Positions 25,802 to 34,339 of a DNA stretch of 64,000 bases are shown piece by piece. This stretch comes from GCA-2748575 sp965222725 (GTDB lineage Bacteria > Pseudomonadota > Gammaproteobacteria > Pseudomonadales > Ketobacteraceae), in contig OZ244969.1 of assembly GCA_965222725.1 (NCBI GenBank), positions 3,410,001 to 3,474,000 on the forward strand, read 5' to 3'. Within the stretch, counting starts at the first letter, position 1, and every line of letters begins with the position of its first letter. The position numbers and the translations under genes were made by a program. The notes under the pieces are model-generated. The model saw only the letters and a list, made by a program, of their open reading frames with translations. It ran no database searches and was not told the DNA's origin.

Positions 25802-26965
25802 ATGATCTACGTAGTCAACTATCTGGATGCCCGCGGCGAGTTAGCCTCTGTTAAAGTGGATGCTAATTCCAAGCAGGAGGCCCGTTGGGCATCCCGCATC
25901 CCTGAGCGCCGCATACTCTCGGTCAAGGAGGATGTCCTTGGCCGTCTTTCGGCCAGCTTACAGTCGGCAGGGCCGGACGCCAAGAATCAGGCTGTGTTTA
26001 TGCAAACCATCAGCAGTTCACTGGCCTCCGGTAAAACGGTTCATCAGGCTATCAGTAGTGCGCTGGGAAACTCAAGTTGGCTAAAGATTAAAAAGGATAA
26101 GCTGGAAAATTGTGAGAGTCTGGCGGATTATCTGAGTCTTTTTAATTTCAATGCTTTTGCAGTGCTGATGGCCCGGGCGGCCGAAAAGTCGGGTCGATTT
26201 TCAGAGGCGTTACGAGAATCCTCCAAATATCTATTGGAAAAAGAGAAAATTAAATCGGAAGTCAGCACTGAGCTGCGTACAGGCATTGTTTATATCATCC
26301 TTGGGCTGGGGTTTTTCGTTTTGGTGCCTTTGCTGATAGGCGGCACAATGGAGCGCATGGTGGATAGCAATAGCGCCATGATCAAGCCCAACGAATTTAC
26401 CCATATCATGCTGACATTAGGTCGATTCTTTCGTGAGTATGGTCCCTTCATTCTTGGGTTGCTTGCATTGATCCTGATCTATCGAAAACTGGTTTGGCAA
26501 GCTATTCGCCAATGGCCATTCTTTCAGCTATTTCACCAAAAGCAGGTGCTGGATCGGGGAACCCAGTTTTTAAACGCCTACAAGTTGCTTCGAGAAGCCG
26601 GCTTTACCGATTCAGAAATCATCTACGAAGTGCTCAACTCCGCCAGAGGCATAGACCGAAAGGTATATCAGCACATTTACGCCAAGCTGGCGTCGTCCGA
26701 AGATATCAGTGGTGCCTTTGCGGAAGAAGACTGGGACGCGGTGGTCCGTGATGGCATGTCAGTGCTCACCGAGGTAGATGATGAGCAGCAGCAGTATATT
26801 CTCAACGCTCTGCTCGAAACCACTCATATGCAGAATGTCCATGCCGCCCGACGTGTATCCAAGGCGTTGTCACGCATAGGCTTTATCCTGATGGTCATGT
26901 CTGTAGTTTCCGCCATCCTGGGTTTTTATCTGCCATTGGCTGGTGCAGCCTCCAATATGCATTGA
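25802..26965 (+). CDS. GspF/PilC-type inner-membrane platform protein
   Basis: 387 residues. It has the duplicated GspF fold. The first cytoplasmic helical domain is at about 55-160 (FMQTISSSLASGKTVHQAIS), with a membrane segment at about 160-185 (IVYIILGLGFFVLVPLLI). A second segment lies near 215-235, and a second helical domain at about 255-350 is followed by a last membrane segment at the C terminus (ILMVMSVVSAILGFYLPL). It forms the rotating platform above the GspE-type ATPase. It corresponds to PilR of type IVb pili. Confidence 0.85.
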   Translation: MIYVVNYLDARGELASVKVDANSKQEARWASRIPERRILSVKEDVLGRLSASLQSAGPDAKNQAVFMQTISSSLASGKTVHQAISSALGNSSWLKIKKDKLENCESLADYLSLFNFNAFAVLMARAAEKSGRFSEALRESSKYLLEKEKIKSEVSTELRTGIVYIILGLGFFVLVPLLIGGTMERMVDSNSAMIKPNEFTHIMLTLGRFFREYGPFILGLLALILIYRKLVWQAIRQWPFFQLFHQKQVLDRGTQFLNAYKLLREAGFTDSEIIYEVLNSARGIDRKVYQHIYAKLASSEDISGAFAEEDWDAVVRDGMSVLTEVDDEQQQYILNALLETTHMQNVHAARRVSKALSRIGFILMVMSVVSAILGFYLPLAGAASNMH

Positions 26966-26975
26966 GGTTGTTATT

Positions 26976-27503
26976 GTGATCAGGTTTTCATATGGCTTCA
27001 CATTGGTGGAGCTGTTAACAGTGATAGCAATTGTATCACTTATGTCATTGTGGTTAGTTAGCGCTGGTAAAGAAACATACAATGACTATCAGATAAGGGC
27101 AGCGATCGATCAAGCTCAACAGAACTTGCGTTTTTTGGAGCTTATACGTCGGGGTGGCAATGTGGTCGGTGTATCAGGTGATAGCCTGACAGGTTTGAGG
27201 GACGATATTAACAACTCTGGAGATACCTTTCTGGACAGTTTTACCAAGTTGATGCGCCCTGTTGTAATTGACGATGAAATCGAGGATGAATCTCTCAGAT
27301 ACAGTATTCAAGGGAAGAGTTCGGTCGTCTCTGCCACCTTCCCTGAGGAGCTGGTCGAAACTATTGTTGTTCCCGCTTCTCGTAAAAGAAATGACGGCAC
27401 ATCAGGGGAAACAATAATGGATTTCTACTTCAGAGACTCAGATCCACTGATTCATTCTTACACGGCAGACGCCTACTTCATGAAACAACGGTTGGGCAGG
27501 TGA
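26976..27503 (+). CDS. Prepilin-like protein (minor pilin)
   Basis: 175 residues from the GTG at 26976, chosen because TGAGG lies 8-10 bases before it and it gives a short leader MIRFSYG. An in-frame start at 26943 would overlap the GspF gene. The cleavage site is YG/FTLVELLTVIAIVSL with glutamate at +5. The globular part is small and has no cysteine in the visible sequence. AT-rich codon use matches the neighbouring pilins. Confidence 0.8.
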   Translation: MIRFSYGFTLVELLTVIAIVSLMSLWLVSAGKETYNDYQIRAAIDQAQQNLRFLELIRRGGNVVGVSGDSLTGLRDDINNSGDTFLDSFTKLMRPVVIDDEIEDESLRYSIQGKSSVVSATFPEELVETIVVPASRKRNDGTSGETIMDFYFRDSDPLIHSYTADAYFMKQRLGR

Positions 27504-27507
27504 TGCC

Positions 27508-28371
27508 GTGAGAGCAAAAAAGTATCCTAAAACCATCAAACGATATGGTTTTACGTTGGTGGAAATGCTGGTTGTCGTTTCAATTATTGCGTTAGCCGCC
27601 ACTTACTTTTCGAATTTTTTTATTAACAGATTGACCTATGAAGAGGTTCGGACTGTTGCGAATGATATGTTGACGCTCAATCGGGCAGTGACCAGCTATT
27701 ATAGTGAGTATTATCAATGGCCCGGGTTTGATGGTAGTGATCCAGATAGACCAGAATGCGGTTCGGTTAGTGTATTTAATGACCTTCAGCCTGAATTTGT
27801 TGAAGGCTATACCCCAGGTAATTTCGAGTTTGATTGCTCAGAACCAACCAAGGTGGTGATAACACGGAAATTCCTGAGCGAGGAATATGCTGAAATACTT
27901 TCTGGGTATTTACCGCTTGCAAGTTGGGCGCAAGCTGCGCCCCAGGGCGGTGAGGATGAGGAAGAACGCTATGAAGTCAGTTATATTGTGTTGCGCCCCA
28001 GGCTGCCTCTGAATGTTCACTTTTTTGAACAGCCAGTGAATAATGACGGAATTGCTGAAATTGCATTTCCAGAGAATTGCGATCCAGACCATGCTGCTAT
28101 CAGTGTTGCTCCAAATCAGGTTTGTGGTCCAGGTGACCCGGACCCTACCGACCCTGTGAACTATAGTTTGCTGGGTGGTTACAGAGTCGATATCGAAGAA
28201 GAGCGAGGTGGTTCCTGCGATACAGATGGTGTTGAAAATTGTTGGAAAGTTACACTTTTAGCACGGAGCGATTCTTTTACGGGGCCAAACTACAAAGTGA
28301 TACATCAGTGTGCATCGGGCGACACTCGCGAAATAAAGTTTCGCGGTATGGTTTTTTGTGAGAGGGAGTGA
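27508..28371 (+). CDS. Prepilin-like protein with large acidic domain
   Basis: 287 residues, starting with GTG at 27508 4 bases after the previous stop. A 14-residue basic leader precedes YG/FTLVEMLVVVSIIALAA. The globular domain is much longer than a normal pilin. It contains about nine cysteines (for example PECGSVS, CDPDHAA, CDTDGVENC and the final FCERE), a run of D/E residues near 155 and the stretch GDPDPTDP. This suggests a disulfide-stabilised tip subunit or adhesin. No named domain is recognised. Confidence 0.75.
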   Translation: MRAKKYPKTIKRYGFTLVEMLVVVSIIALAATYFSNFFINRLTYEEVRTVANDMLTLNRAVTSYYSEYYQWPGFDGSDPDRPECGSVSVFNDLQPEFVEGYTPGNFEFDCSEPTKVVITRKFLSEEYAEILSGYLPLASWAQAAPQGGEDEEERYEVSYIVLRPRLPLNVHFFEQPVNNDGIAEIAFPENCDPDHAAISVAPNQVCGPGDPDPTDPVNYSLLGGYRVDIEEERGGSCDTDGVENCWKVTLLARSDSFTGPNYKVIHQCASGDTREIKFRGMVFCERE

Positions 28372-29462
28372 TGCTGGTGATACGTAGGCTCAATTCTTAT
28401 CACGGTGTAACATTAGTGGAGCTTCTGCTTATTATTGCTGTGTTGTCTGTATTTATGGTGATCTATGCTACTTCAGAGCCTACTCTTAGCGAAGAGCGGC
28501 AGGCAGCGCTTACAGTGGCTAAAACCTATGACTTGATGAGGGCGGCTCACCTGTACTATGAGTCCAATCATTTGAGTTGGCCCGATAATGAAGCTCTTGA
28601 CGAATTCTTACTTGATCAGAATCCCCGTGTATTCAATGCATTTGGAGAACCTTACTTCTTCGAATCATCGGCTGGCCGATTTGTAGTCTATCAGTTGGTA
28701 CCCGAGAAGTGGTCAGGTTATATTCTGAATAGTTTGGAAAGAACGCGGGTTCTGACTGATTCAGAGGCCAACGCCTCTCCTTTGGCAGAAGAATACTCTG
28801 AGCTAGATGATTTGCTGGGTCGCGGGTATGCGGCGCTGCAATCTACTATTGACCAATATGGCAATCTGCATTTTGCTTTTGTTCGCCGGCAATTTGAAAC
28901 TCATGGCTTGTTTGAAGAAGAATTGCGCGAGAATCCAGAGTATAGAGGTGCTAGCGACAGGGGGACTCAAGCGATTATCTATAAACCCGACTGCGAAGTT
29001 GGTGAGCCGAAGATTCACTATACGGTGAGAGGTGTCTGCAGTTTTTACCCTTATCACTATTATGATCAGGATCTTTTTAATGAAATGTGGGGAACCAACA
29101 GCCAATTTTCACTGGACAAGAACTATTGGTACACCACTCAGGGGTACCGGTTTAGCTTGGAGGATTATATTGAGAATGGTGATCCTGTCTGGAGGATATC
29201 ACTCGATACCTATGAGCGATGGTATGTGAGAACAATCATACAGGAAGGTCCAGATGCTGATGGTGAAATGGAAAATGTGCCGCACCATGAAAAAAAGATG
29301 GGCTGGAGTCCATCCCAAGAACTTTGCGGACAGCCGACGCATGGTCAACATAGTTACAACAATGCTCATCTTGATAACGAAGATAACCCGTCTGTATATA
29401 ACCATCAATTTTTTGAGGAAGACTACCTCCTCTACGTAGACGCCTGGGTAAGCTGCCAGTAG
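28371..29462 (+). CDS. Prepilin-like protein, large, with valine at +1
   Basis: 363 residues from the ATG at 28371, which overlaps the preceding stop; GAGAGGGA lies about 6 bases upstream. The leader ends HG and mature +1 is valine (VTLVELLLIIAVLSV) instead of the usual phenylalanine or methionine; glutamate +5 is kept. The large C-terminal domain is rich in Y, W, H and E and has several cysteines (DCEVGE, GVCSFYP, ELCGQP, VSCQ at the end). Its size and position at the end of the cluster fit a tip minor pilin. It ends 15 bases before the convergent PAAR gene. Confidence 0.72.
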   Translation: MLVIRRLNSYHGVTLVELLLIIAVLSVFMVIYATSEPTLSEERQAALTVAKTYDLMRAAHLYYESNHLSWPDNEALDEFLLDQNPRVFNAFGEPYFFESSAGRFVVYQLVPEKWSGYILNSLERTRVLTDSEANASPLAEEYSELDDLLGRGYAALQSTIDQYGNLHFAFVRRQFETHGLFEEELRENPEYRGASDRGTQAIIYKPDCEVGEPKIHYTVRGVCSFYPYHYYDQDLFNEMWGTNSQFSLDKNYWYTTQGYRFSLEDYIENGDPVWRISLDTYERWYVRTIIQEGPDADGEMENVPHHEKKMGWSPSQELCGQPTHGQHSYNNAHLDNEDNPSVYNHQFFEEDYLLYVDAWVSCQ

Positions 29463-29477
29463 CCATTGAAGCTTTTG

Positions 29478-29768
29478 CTACCCACCAATCAACACGGTAG
29501 GCGCCCCCATCACCACCACGCCTCCATGAGCCGTATTATCACCCATTCTTGCCGCCGGCTTGCCGCCAATCATTACCGTGGCGCTTCCCCGGGCAATGGA
29601 ATCCGGCGGCCCAACGCATACGGCCATATCGCCTAGCCTGGCAGCCGGCATCCCAACTACCAGCACGTTCGGCTGGCCTACCACCACTGGCCCGCCCACA
29701 TGGGGCACCGGTCCCGGGTTTACCCGTGGGCAGACATGAAAATCACCAATTCTTGCTGATGGGGGCAT
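29478..29768 (-). CDS. PAAR-domain spike tip protein
   Basis: 96 residues, essentially one PAAR domain and nothing else. The motif appears twice literally, as PAARLGD and PAARMGD, with the repeated GxxxVxxG turns (VVVGQPNVLVVG, ATVMIGG, APTVLIGG) that form the conical tip. Cys and His near HVCPR, HVGG and AVCVG can hold the tip metal. PAAR proteins sharpen the VgrG spike of T6SS and recruit effectors. Here there is no effector extension, adaptor or vgrG beside it. It is convergent with the pilin genes. Confidence 0.9.
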   Translation of the reverse strand: MPPSARIGDFHVCPRVNPGPVPHVGGPVVVGQPNVLVVGMPAARLGDMAVCVGPPDSIARGSATVMIGGKPAARMGDNTAHGGVVVMGAPTVLIGG

Positions 29769-29979
29769 ACTGACGCTCTCTTGATAGTCTTGTTTGTCTT
29801 GGCTCAGATCCAGGGTATGTTCGCAGAACTGCCGCTGATACTCATTACCCTGTTAAGAAAAGACTGCTCTGGCGCAAGGAACTGCGGATTTTTGACGCTC
29901 TCGTGGAGTTTAATTTTTGAATGTCTTCCCGTATTGGGTCAAAATGAAAGCGAAGTAATCCAGTCAAGCAGGAACCAAA
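29769..29979. other. Intergenic region between PAAR and DUF4404 genes
   Basis: About 210 bases separate the two divergent genes, and both promoters should lie here. AAGAGAG before the PAAR ATG (minus strand) is its probable ribosome binding site. No repeat or clear promoter consensus was picked out. Confidence 0.3.
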
Positions 29980-30243
29980 ATGCCAAAAGAAAAGCTGAAG
30001 AATTCTGTAGAAGAATTGCGCAATGAGCTGTCTCTCAACGAAAATCTGGAGCCATCCCAGCAGGAGGAGCTGTCGGATCTGGCGGGGCGGCTGGATTCCA
30101 TGCTCAGTGGTGATAGCGATCACTGGGAGGAAAAACTGGTGGATGGCATGGAACAGAAACTGCTGGAGTATGAGCAGGATCACCCCGTGGTGGCCCGTAT
30201 CATGAGGGAAATCATCACTACCTTATCCAATATTGGTGTCTGA
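29980..30243 (+). CDS. Small helical protein, DUF4404-like
   Basis: 87 residues, soluble, acidic and predicted helical. The pattern (KLKNSVEELRNELS, LSDLAGRLDSML, KLLEYEQDHPVVARIMREII, TLSNIGV) fits the DUF4404 family of small gammaproteobacterial proteins of unknown function. It has no signal peptide or membrane segment. It lies just upstream of fliK but is separated from it by a sigma-54-type promoter, so it is not necessarily part of the flagellar operon. Confidence 0.7.
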   Translation: MPKEKLKNSVEELRNELSLNENLEPSQQEELSDLAGRLDSMLSGDSDHWEEKLVDGMEQKLLEYEQDHPVVARIMREIITTLSNIGV

Positions 30244-30273
30244 TCTTTTACCTGGACAATTAATTCCCTGAAT

Positions 30274-30289
30274 TGGCATTCCATTTGCT
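30274..30289 (+). promoter_or_regulatory. Sigma-54 promoter of fliK
   Basis: TGGCATTCCATTTGCT matches the -24/-12 consensus TGGCAC-N5-TTGCW with the correct 10-base gap between GG and GC. It lies 51 bases before the fliK ATG. In pseudomonads these flagellar genes are driven by RpoN with FleQ. Confidence 0.75.
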
Positions 30290-30340
30290 CTCTTTCCTGT
30301 GAAGCGCCTTCTGCGTGTCAGTATTTGAAGGAGACTGGGA

Positions 30341-32419
30341 ATGCCAGCCGATTTTCTTTTATCTTCCATCAACACTGCTCCGTCCCGGGCATCTGCCACA
30401 GGTGATGTTGACTTATCGCAGTCAAATCAACGAGATAGCTCGGCAGATCGTGCCGGGTTTCAGCGTGAATTTGAACGTGAAATCCAGCGTAGTAATGAGC
30501 GTACCCAGGCTCCACCGCGTCGTGAACCCGAAGATACCCGTAGCGAAAGCGCAGCACAGGATTCCCGTCGGGACGACCATCAGGCGGCAACAAGGCGTAC
30601 GGATTCTGACCAGGGCGGCAAATCTTTGCCAGATCGTACAGCTGAACATCGCACCGATAACGGACAGAAGCGGGCAGATCATGATCAGCCTAAGGCCGGG
30701 GATGAACAGTCCCGGCGGACTGGAGCCGCAACCCAGGCCCATGCTGGGCAGGCTAGCTCATCTTCCACCAGATCCGATGCCAAAGCCCTGGCTACCGAAA
30801 ACCATCAGGAAAATCAGCAGGCAACAAAAGCTTCTTTAGTACAGCTATTGGCCGGGCAGCAACTCTCTGCGCAGCAAAGGCAGGCGCTGGAAGGCTTGCG
30901 TGCAGAGTTAAGCGACCTGCAACTGAACAAGCTCACTGCAGAAGAGCGCCTTCAACTTATGGAGCAGTTTCAGGCAATGGCTCAGGATCTGGGGCTGGAT
31001 ACCAAAGCGCTTGTGGCTCAGATTAAAGACCTGCTGAAAGCAGAAGGTGGTGGGGCAAGCACGGATTCCATGCAGCAGATGCTCGCGGATCTGATGAATG
31101 ACAAGGCCGGTCCACTCAAAGACCTGCTACAAAAATTGAACGATTTGCAGGCTCAACAGGGCAGCCCGCTGGAATCAACAGCCGGCGAAAACGCCAGTTC
31201 AGATAACGAGGGCCAGGAGCAGGATCAACCGGCGGTTGCTGCGTTATTGCAAGATCTCAAGCAATGGCTGGATCGCGTGCTCGAAGAAAGCCCTGAAAAA
31301 GCAACTGATGCTGATGTTATTGTGGGTGGTGGCCAGGATTCACAGCAAGCCAACTCTCCTGCAGCTGAGGAAGCCGGTCCAACCCAGGTGACGGATCTGA
31401 CGGCATTGCTTAATGGCAACGGTTTCAGTCTGAATCCGGTGTTGGCTGGTGCTGCGGGCAGTGGTGCTAACTCCGGTAATGATGGCAATGGCGGGAAAAA
31501 TGCCGCTTCGCCCTGGGCTCTTACGCAGCTTCAGGCGGGGCAGGGGTTCGTTGTCAAAAGCAGTCTTGCTGACAAAATCAGTGCGTTGTCCCGGGGGGTA
31601 TCCGGCTCCGATAGTGACGCTGCTACCAGTGGCGCTACCGGCGATTCGGAATCCGGGAAATCGGAGATTGCAAAAGACATCGATTTTCTGATGAAGAATG
31701 CTGACAAGCTGACTGCCAAATCGAAGGAGTCTCTGGGTGAGCTTTCCCTGGCGGATCTGGCCAATCAGGCTAAACAGATGCTTAAACAGGCTGACGGCCC
31801 CATGCAGCAGAAGCTGAAAGCGGCCGTGGACCAGATCAAATCTGCGCTGGCTGAAACGGCGAAAGCTGACAGCACCGGATCGGATTCATCAACCAGTCGC
31901 AGTTCTTCCAGTCCCACACAGCCGGTAACAGCTTTTATGCGAGCCCTGGAACAGGCCAGTGCCAGCGGCAATGTGCAAAAGGCTCAGATGACCATGCAAA
32001 ACCATTTCAATAAACCGGCCTGGGGCAATGAACTGGGGCAACGGTTGATGATGATGGTGGGGCAAAAAATTCAGGTGGCGGAGATCCGGCTGGATCCGCC
32101 GGATCTGGGGCCCATGGAAGTAAAAGTACGAATGCAGCAGGATCAGGCGCATGTGGTGTTTCACAGTCAGCATGCCGCGGTACGAGACGCACTGGAACAG
32201 GCGGTTCCCAGGTTAAGGGAATTGTTTGATCAGAATGGTCTGGGCCTGGGTGATGTGGATGTGCAGGATCAGACTGCCCAGCAACGTCAGGGTGAAGATC
32301 AGAATGGCGACGCCCGGTTTGCTTCCGGAAGCGGTGATACAGAAGGTGACTCCGATGCGCTTGTCACTGAACAGGTATCTGTAACCAGTAGCGATCGCTT
32401 AGTCGATTTTTACGCCTGA
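30341..32419 (+). CDS. fliK: Flagellar hook-length control protein FliK
   Basis: 692 residues from the ATG at 30341, with AAGGAGA before it. The first ~150 residues are polar, rich in R, D, Q and S and low in complexity. The middle is helical with repeated leucine/glutamine stretches (LLAGQQLSAQQRQALEGL). The C-terminal domain (about 545-650, with GNELGQRLMMMVGQKIQVAE and IRLDPPDLGPMEVKVRMQQD) is the conserved FliK switch domain that contacts FlhB. The protein measures hook length and switches export to filament subunits. It is the first gene of the flagellar block and is followed by a terminator, so it is transcribed separately from fliL. A second FliK-like gene lies at 55458-57683. Confidence 0.92.
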   Translation: MPADFLLSSINTAPSRASATGDVDLSQSNQRDSSADRAGFQREFEREIQRSNERTQAPPRREPEDTRSESAAQDSRRDDHQAATRRTDSDQGGKSLPDRTAEHRTDNGQKRADHDQPKAGDEQSRRTGAATQAHAGQASSSSTRSDAKALATENHQENQQATKASLVQLLAGQQLSAQQRQALEGLRAELSDLQLNKLTAEERLQLMEQFQAMAQDLGLDTKALVAQIKDLLKAEGGGASTDSMQQMLADLMNDKAGPLKDLLQKLNDLQAQQGSPLESTAGENASSDNEGQEQDQPAVAALLQDLKQWLDRVLEESPEKATDADVIVGGGQDSQQANSPAAEEAGPTQVTDLTALLNGNGFSLNPVLAGAAGSGANSGNDGNGGKNAASPWALTQLQAGQGFVVKSSLADKISALSRGVSGSDSDAATSGATGDSESGKSEIAKDIDFLMKNADKLTAKSKESLGELSLADLANQAKQMLKQADGPMQQKLKAAVDQIKSALAETAKADSTGSDSSTSRSSSSPTQPVTAFMRALEQASASGNVQKAQMTMQNHFNKPAWGNELGQRLMMMVGQKIQVAEIRLDPPDLGPMEVKVRMQQDQAHVVFHSQHAAVRDALEQAVPRLRELFDQNGLGLGDVDVQDQTAQQRQGEDQNGDARFASGSGDTEGDSDALVTEQVSVTSSDRLVDFYA

Positions 32420-32450
32420 TCTGTTCAGCCAATCCCAAAATTTCTCAGCG

Positions 32451-32492
32451 ACAAAAAACCCGTGGACTCAAGATGGTTCACGGGTTTTTTGT
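32451..32492 (+). terminator. Rho-independent terminator after fliK
   Basis: ACAAAAAACCCGTG (32451-32464) pairs perfectly with CACGGGTTTTTTGT (32479-32492) around a 14-base loop. It begins 32 bases past the fliK stop. Confidence 0.88.
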
Positions 32493-32773
32493 TTAAAAAC
32501 AACTGCCTGCTGAAAAATTGGCAGGTGAAACCGAATTTTCTCGACTACACTTGATGCTGAGGCCAAAAGATTGACGCAGTTCTGTTTTGCGTTATTCAAC
32601 TTGTTGATATTAAAAGAATAAATTGTCCGTTTAGTGCTGGCACGTGTCTTGCTAAACCTATGTAAAGTGCAGGGCGTAACGTGCAGAAGTGACGCTTCCA
32701 TATCGCGGCAATGACCTCATGATCGGGTTGCATCAATCAACGGCTGTGACATGAATGGTAGAAGGTGATTCTG
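32493..32773. other. Leader region of the fliL operon
   Basis: No gene is seen. It holds the sigma-54 site at 32638-32653 and an AT-rich stretch upstream of it where an enhancer-binding protein such as FleQ could bind. The distance from the -12 element to the fliL start is about 120 bases, so the mRNA has a leader of roughly 110 bases. Confidence 0.5.
32638..32653 (+). promoter_or_regulatory. Sigma-54 promoter of the fliLMNOPQR-flhB operon
   Basis: TGGCACGTGTCTTGCT is an exact match to TGGCACG-N4-TTGCW. It lies between the fliK terminator and fliL and should start the long export-gate operon. Confidence 0.88.
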
Positions 32774-33268
32774 ATGGCAGACGATGAAGAACAAAAAGAT
32801 ACCGAGGAAAAACCCAAGTCGAAGATGATGCTGATCATCATCATCGCGGTGCTGGTGGCGTTGCTGGCAGGTGGTGGTGTGGCTGCCTTTTTCCTGATGA
32901 GTGGCGGCGATGAAGAGCCCGCGGAAGATGAAGCCGCCATGGCGGAAGCGCCTGCCATTTATTACGAACTCAAGCCACCTTTTGTAGTGAACTACACCTG
33001 GAAAGGCAGGCAGCGTTATGTGCAGATAGGCGTGGCGGTAATGACGCGCAATGAAGCCGTGATAGGTGCTATTCAGAAACATATGCCACTGGTGCGCAAC
33101 AATCTGGTGATGGTGTTTGGCTCCCAGGAGTTTGAAGGTTTACGCACGGTGGAAGGTAAGGAAGCCTTACGTCAAAAAGCGCTGGAAGAAGTGCAGGCGA
33201 TCGTGTCTGAAGAAACCGGCGATGCCGGCGTGGAAAAAATTCTGTTTACCAACTTTGTGATGCAATAG
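32774..33268 (+). CDS. fliL: Flagellar basal body protein FliL
   Basis: 164 residues from the ATG at 32774 (AGAAGG lies 8 bases before it; an in-frame GTG at 32765 is the alternative). A short acidic/basic cytoplasmic start (DDEEQKDTEEKPKSK) precedes one membrane segment (MLIIIIAVLVALLAGGGVAA), an acidic linker and the periplasmic FliL domain (YYELKPPFVVNY, VMTRNEAVIGAIQKHMPLVR). FliL surrounds the stator and stabilises it under load. It is the first gene of an eight-gene operon. Confidence 0.93.
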   Translation: MADDEEQKDTEEKPKSKMMLIIIIAVLVALLAGGGVAAFFLMSGGDEEPAEDEAAMAEAPAIYYELKPPFVVNYTWKGRQRYVQIGVAVMTRNEAVIGAIQKHMPLVRNNLVMVFGSQEFEGLRTVEGKEALRQKALEEVQAIVSEETGDAGVEKILFTNFVMQ

Positions 33269-33271
33269 CCC

Positions 33272-34330
33272 ATGGCAGTTCAGGATTTATTATCACAAGA
33301 CGAAATCGATGCGCTCTTACACGGTGTCGATGACGGCGATATTGAAACGGAGTCCGACGAACCGGAAGACGGGATACAGTCCTATGACCTGAGTACCCAG
33401 GACCGGATCGTTCGTGGGCGCATGCCCACGCTGGAAATGATCAACGAGCGTTTTGCTCGCTACACCCGTATCAGTATATTCAACCTGTTGCGCCGCTCGG
33501 CAGACGTATCAGTGGGCGGCATCCAGGTGATCAAGTTCGGTGAGTATGTTCACAGTCTGTACGTGCCCACCTCGCTGAATATGATTCGTATCAAGCCCCT
33601 TCGGGGCACCGGCCTCTTTATTCTGGATGCGAAACTGGTCTTCAAACTGGTGGATAATTTTTTTGGTGGTGATGGCCGGCACGCCAAGATCGAGGGTCGC
33701 GAGTTTACACCCACCGAAAACCGCGTAGTGCAGATGGTTCTCAAGCAGGCTTTTATCGATATGGAGGAAGCCTGGCGTGCGGTACTGCCGGTGAAATTTG
33801 AATACCTGAGTTCTGAAGTTAACCCGTCGTTGGCTAACATCGTCAGTCCCAGCGAAGTGGTGGTGGTCAGCTCTTTTCATATTGAGCTGGATGGCGGCGG
33901 CGGAGAAATGCACCTGACGCTACCGTACTCCATGATTGAGCCTTTGCGTGAAGTGCTGGATTCCGGGGTACAAAGTGACATCGACGACACCGATGAGCGC
34001 TGGTCAAAGTCCCTCAAAGAAGAAATTTACGGCGCGGAAATTCAACTCAAGGGCAAATTGCTGGAAAGAAAAATGTCCCTGTCGGAACTGTCCAAGCTTA
34101 AAGCTGGGGACATCATTCCTGTAGAAATGCCCAAAACATTAATGGTTCTGGCCAATGGTATTCCCACTTACCGGGCCAAGCTGGGCCAGTCTCGCGAAAA
34201 ACTGGCTTTAAAGATTACCGAAAAAGTAGAGCGTCCTGAAATGGACAGCACGAAAGGTTCACGCCTGGATTACCTGCGTGAACAGATCAAGAAAGAACGT
34301 GAAGCCGACGAGAAGGCGCGCAATTCATAG
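33272..34330 (+). CDS. fliM: Flagellar motor switch protein FliM
   Basis: 352 residues. The N-terminal CheY-P binding peptide is present (LLSQDEIDALLHGVD), followed by the CheC-like middle domain (RFARYTRISIFNLLRRSADV, with the GGIQVIKFGEYVHSL stretch) and the C-terminal SpoA domain (EIQLKGKLLERKMSLSELSK). It forms the C-ring with FliG and FliN and reverses rotation when CheY-P binds. It starts 3 bases after fliL and lies 9 bases before fliN. Confidence 0.97.
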   Translation: MAVQDLLSQDEIDALLHGVDDGDIETESDEPEDGIQSYDLSTQDRIVRGRMPTLEMINERFARYTRISIFNLLRRSADVSVGGIQVIKFGEYVHSLYVPTSLNMIRIKPLRGTGLFILDAKLVFKLVDNFFGGDGRHAKIEGREFTPTENRVVQMVLKQAFIDMEEAWRAVLPVKFEYLSSEVNPSLANIVSPSEVVVVSSFHIELDGGGGEMHLTLPYSMIEPLREVLDSGVQSDIDDTDERWSKSLKEEIYGAEIQLKGKLLERKMSLSELSKLKAGDIIPVEMPKTLMVLANGIPTYRAKLGQSREKLALKITEKVERPEMDSTKGSRLDYLREQIKKEREADEKARNS

Positions 34331-34339
34331 GAGCTGGTC

